A stretch of 8,646 nucleotides of DNA from Nitrospira sp. (GTDB lineage: Bacteria > Nitrospirota > Nitrospiria > Nitrospirales > Nitrospiraceae): the NCBI GenBank assembly GCA_016873525.1, contig VGXD01000073.1, positions 1 to 8,646 of the forward strand. The letters are read 5' to 3'. The notes beneath the pieces are model-generated. The model did no database searches, was not told the DNA's origin, and saw nothing but the letters and a program-made list of their open reading frames with translations. A program made the position numbers and the translations under genes. The first letter of the stretch is position 1; each line of letters starts with the position of its first letter. Of the stretch, positions 6,120 to 8,646 are shown piece after piece.

Positions 6120-7346
6120 TCAGGACGCTTTGTATTCGACGATGGCAAATTTTCGGCGGCCGATGCGAAGCCGGTATTGCCGACCGGCGGTCAAGGGGAT
6201 GGTGGCGTTTGGATCAGTCAGCTTCTCTTCATCCACTTCCACGCCGCCCTGGACAATCAAGCGCCTGGCTTCGCTCTTGCTCGGCACCAGCTTGGTCCTG
6301 GACACCAACTCCACCAAGCCAATGGACGGAACGGCCTGACCGGACAGATCGACGGCCGTCAAGAGCACCCGCGCATCCGGCTCATCCGGGAATTCCTTCT
6401 CGCTGAACCGCTGCACAAACTCGTTTTTGGCGCGGGCTGCTGCCTCGGCTCCGTGATAGCGGTCCACGACCAGCTCGGCCAGCTTCTGCTTGGCCTGCAT
6501 CGGATGGGCAGCCTTGACCTCGGCCATGTCCTGGCTGGTCAGCAGCTCATAGTACCGGAGCATGAGCTGGTCGCTGATGGACATGAGCTTGCCGAACATG
6601 TCCTGCGGCTGATCCTCCAGCGCGATGTAGTTGCCGAGACTCTTGCTCATCTTTCTGACCCCGTCGGTGCCCTCCAGGAGCGGCATCGTGATCACGGCCT
6701 GCGGCTCCTGCCCATAGGCCCGCTGGAGATCGCGGCCGACGAGGAGGTTGAATTTCTGATCCGTCCCGCCCAGCTCCACGTCGGCCTTCAACGCCACCGA
6801 GTCATAGCCCTGGATGAGGGGATAGAGAAACTCATGGATGCTGATCGGTTTCTGCTCGTGATAGCGCTTATGGAAGTCCTCCCGCTCCAACATCCGTGCC
6901 ACGTTGTAGTGGGCGCTGAGCTGGATCAACTCCTCCGCCTTCATGGCGCTCATCCACTGGCTGTTAAAGACCACCGTGGTTTTCTGCGGGTCCAAAATCT
7001 TGAAGATCTGCCGCTCGTAGGTCGTGGCGTTCTCCTGCACTTTTTCTTTGGTCAGCGCGACGCGGGTCTCGGATACGCCGGTGGGATCGCCGATCATGCC
7101 GGTGAAGTCGCCGATCAGGAAGATCACCTGGTGGCCGAGTTCCTGAAAGTGCTTCAATTTGTGGATGAGGACCGTGTGCCCAAGGTGCAAATCCGGCGCG
7201 GTGGGATCAAACCCGGCCTTCACGCGCAGGGGGCGCTTTTCCTTGAGGGAACGAGCCAGCTTGGATTCCAGCTCGCTTCGCTGGATGACTTCCACCACCC
7301 CCCGGAGGATCAACTCGACCTGGCGTTCCAGTTCCGTCACAGTCAT
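6120..7346 (-). CDS. tyrS: tyrosyl-tRNA synthetase
   Basis: The enzyme activates tyrosine with ATP and charges tRNA-Tyr in the cytosol. The 408 residues show a class I synthetase: HLGH (54-57, the HIGH motif), the GDFTGMIGDPTG segment (79-90), ELGGTDQKFN (191-200) and KMSKS (232-236). A C-terminal S4 RNA-binding domain follows (about 340-400, with SKSEARRLIVQGGV). The motif set and length fit the TyrZ-like subtype rather than the shorter E. coli-like type. The ATG abuts the comEA-like TAA (TAA then ATG), with AAAGG just upstream inside the end of comEA, which implies translational coupling. A tRNA-Gly, not a tRNA-Tyr, follows. Confidence 0.97.
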   Translation of the reverse strand: MTVTELERQVELILRGVVEVIQRSELESKLARSLKEKRPLRVKAGFDPTAPDLHLGHTVLIHKLKHFQELGHQVIFLIGDFTGMIGDPTGVSETRVALTKEKVQENATTYERQIFKILDPQKTTVVFNSQWMSAMKAEELIQLSAHYNVARMLEREDFHKRYHEQKPISIHEFLYPLIQGYDSVALKADVELGGTDQKFNLLVGRDLQRAYGQEPQAVITMPLLEGTDGVRKMSKSLGNYIALEDQPQDMFGKLMSISDQLMLRYYELLTSQDMAEVKAAHPMQAKQKLAELVVDRYHGAEAAARAKNEFVQRFSEKEFPDEPDARVLLTAVDLSGQAVPSIGLVELVSRTKLVPSKSEARRLIVQGGVEVDEEKLTDPNATIPLTAGRQYRLRIGRRKFAIVEYKAS

Positions 7347-7835
7347 TTACCTTTCCCGTGAAGCAGCCGCGCCTTGAGAGGACTCCTTGCGAGGCGTCGA
7401 AGCGCCAACGCTCAACAGAGGCCGGAGTTGCGTCATCCGTTTCGGTCCGATCCCCTTGACGGCCTGCAGCTCCTCGACCGTCCGAAAGGGGCCATGCGCG
7501 CCACGCCATTCGACAACACGCTGGGCCAGCACTGCCCCGATTCCCGGCAACATCTGCAGCTCCTGAGCCGTGGCACGATTGAGGTCCAGCTTGCGAGGCC
7601 CGGCGATTCGGCCGGCCTCCCTCCCCTTTTCGGACAGCCGCCCCGAAGAGGACTTCTCTGCATCTGCGGCCAGGCTCTTGGGGACCGCTGTGGGAACCCC
7701 GTCTGCCGTTGGCTCAACGAAGGCCTGCCGATCCTCATCGGGTCCGGCGCCGTTGTCCACCGGCCAGCCGATCCAGACGATCAGCGCGACCGCACCAGCC
7801 AGCAACGCCAGCTTGACCAGCAATGACTTCAGCAT
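7347..7835 (-). CDS. ComEA-like helix-hairpin-helix DNA-binding protein
   Basis: The 162-residue protein has an N-terminal hydrophobic segment (5-24, ending near WIGWPV) that acts as a signal anchor. A low-complexity linker spans about 28-80, and residues 83-142 form a tandem helix-hairpin-helix domain. Its hairpins are LPGIG (96-100) and VKGIG (126-130), preceded by the LDLNRATAQEL signature of the ComEA family. The tail (143-162) is Ser/Arg/Glu-rich. This is the soluble DNA-binding part of ComEA without the SLBB domain of the Bacillus protein, so it should bind double-stranded DNA outside the membrane, for uptake or other envelope roles. Other com genes are not in the window, so competence is not demonstrated. 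Its stop abuts the tyrS start. The start at 7835 has no strong Shine-Dalgarno; the nearest GAAGG lies 13 bases upstream. Confidence 0.9.
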   Translation of the reverse strand: MLKSLLVKLALLAGAVALIVWIGWPVDNGAGPDEDRQAFVEPTADGVPTAVPKSLAADAEKSSSGRLSEKGREAGRIAGPRKLDLNRATAQELQMLPGIGAVLAQRVVEWRGAHGPFRTVEELQAVKGIGPKRMTQLRPLLSVGASTPRKESSQGAAASRER

Positions 7836-7840
7836 GTCAC

Positions 7841-7885
7841 GCCATCAGCCTTCAGCTTTGCCGTGTCACGCTACGAGCTGATGGC
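7841..7885. repeat. 9-bp inverted repeat between lpdA and comEA-like gene
   Basis: GCCATCAGC (7841-7849) and GCTGATGGC (7877-7885) are exact inverted copies with a 27-base spacer. They fill most of the 63-bp gap between the lpdA stop (7899) and the comEA-like ATG (7835), with the nearer arm ending 5 bases from that ATG. No T-run follows, so it does not look like a terminator. It could fold over the start region of comEA or be a REP-like element. Confidence 0.4.
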
Positions 7886-7898
7886 TGCTCGCTTGCGC

Positions 7899-8646
7899 TT
7901 ACGCTCTTTTCCGTGCCAGATGGATCGCCATCCCGTCCACATCTTCGGCGGCTTCCATGAGACCTTCGGACAGAGTCGGATGGGCATGGATCATCTCGGC
8001 GAGGGTTGCAGCCGTCGCGCCGAGTTGCATGGCCAGAGCCGCTTCATGAACCAGATCCGCCGCATGGGCGCCCACGATATGGACGCCCACGATCGTTCCC
8101 GTACCGGCATCGGCAACGATTTTGAACAGGCCGGTCGTCTCACCAACCCCCTGCGCTTTGCCCAACCCTGCGTAGCGGAACCGGCCGATCTTCACATCCG
8201 TCTCGGGCTTCCCGCCCAGCTCGGCACTGCGCTCCCGCGCTTGCTGCTCCGTCAGACCGACCCGGCCGATCTCCGGAAGAGTAAAGATGCCGGCGGGAAT
8301 GACGTCGTAGGAGATCTCCCGTGGGCGCCCCATGATATTCTCCGCCGCCACTTTTCCCTGCGCGGAAGCGACATGGGCCAGCATGACCTTGCCGACCAGG
8401 TCGCCGATGGCATAGATGCCGGGCACGGTGGTCTCCATACGGTCGTTGACGAGGACCTCGCCGCGCTTGCCGACTTGCACCCCAATTTTTTCAAGACCGA
8501 TACCCTGGCTGTTGAATCCCCGGCCGACCGACACCAACAGCTTTTCACCGGTCACCCTCGTGCCGTCTTTCAGGACGGCCGTGACCGTCCCCTCGCCCCG
8601 CTCGACCTGTTCCACGGTGGTGCCCGTCAGCACCGTCACGCCCCGT
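7899..8646 (-). CDS. lpdA: dihydrolipoyl dehydrogenase (E3), C-terminal part
   Basis: This is the E3 flavoenzyme of the 2-oxo acid dehydrogenase or glycine cleavage complexes; it reoxidises dihydrolipoyl groups with NAD+. The frame is open to the window edge, so the start and the N-terminal FAD/NAD domains are outside; 248 residues are visible. Signatures, numbered from the first visible residue, are TVPGIYAIGD (73-82, the FAD-contacting stretch) and a dimerisation domain with GRVGLTEQQA (about 127-136). The catalytic dyad lies in HAHPTLSEG, with His222 and Glu227. The absence of the redox Cys pair reflects the missing N-terminus. The stop TAA is 63 bp before the comEA-like ATG. Confidence 0.95.
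   Translation of the reverse strand, partial: RGVTVLTGTTVEQVERGEGTVTAVLKDGTRVTGEKLLVSVGRGFNSQGIGLEKIGVQVGKRGEVLVNDRMETTVPGIYAIGDLVGKVMLAHVASAQGKVAAENIMGRPREISYDVIPAGIFTLPEIGRVGLTEQQARERSAELGGKPETDVKIGRFRYAGLGKAQGVGETTGLFKIVADAGTGTIVGVHIVGAHAADLVHEAALAMQLGATAATLAEMIHAHPTLSEGLMEAAEDVDGMAIHLARKRA

Noticed and set aside
6177..7361. Long plus-strand open frame (394 codons) opposite tyrS
   Set aside because: It mirrors tyrS; its composition is Leu/His/Gln-heavy without motifs, while tyrS shows HLGH, KMSKS and S4.

Overview
The window is a GC-rich, tightly packed bacterial chromosome segment with housekeeping genes and no phage, transposon, CRISPR or defence module that I can see. The style of several products fits Nitrospira or a related Nitrospirota: a small Ppx/GppA with a DIGTLT phosphate loop, a zinc-ribbon PilZ protein, a RecG of about 840 residues and a cysteine-containing L28. 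This is recognition of style rather than a search result. Most genes lie on the minus strand; only the fragment at the left edge and rpmB are on plus.

Left part (1-4226): the 3' end of a plus-strand gene, perhaps a MidA/COG1565-like methyltransferase, meets a minus-strand group of recG, a 107-residue coiled-coil protein and a Ppx/GppA phosphatase. Spacings of 36 and 28 bp suggest one transcript. The 120 bp between recG and rpmB (4227-4346) carries two face-to-face sigma70-type promoters. Their extended -10 elements overlap on a 14-bp near-palindrome, which is the most interesting regulatory observation here.

Middle (4347-6040): rpmB (ribosomal protein bL28) starts at a GTG behind a clear Shine-Dalgarno and converges on a gene for an unusual multidomain PilZ protein. 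An imperfect hairpin lies between their stops. Upstream of the PilZ gene are a strong Rho-independent terminator and a tRNA-Gly(CCC) with its own promoter.

Right part (6120-8646): in transcription order these are lpdA (5' end outside the window), comEA-like helix-hairpin-helix protein and tyrS. The comEA TAA directly abuts the tyrS ATG, so these two are translationally coupled. An inverted repeat sits between lpdA and comEA. tyrS is followed by the tRNA-Gly and the shared terminator, so one right-hand transcript could run from lpdA or comEA through the tRNA.

The cell processes covered are fork repair (RecG), translation (bL28, TyrRS, tRNA-Gly), polyphosphate/(p)ppGpp metabolism (Ppx/GppA), central carbon metabolism (E3 subunit), envelope DNA binding (ComEA) and probable c-di-GMP sensing (PilZ). 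There is no stretch over 300 bases without a gene or RNA. I found no convincing new system. The PilZ/secreted-domain fusion and the recG-rpmB promoter overlap are the items most worth checking.
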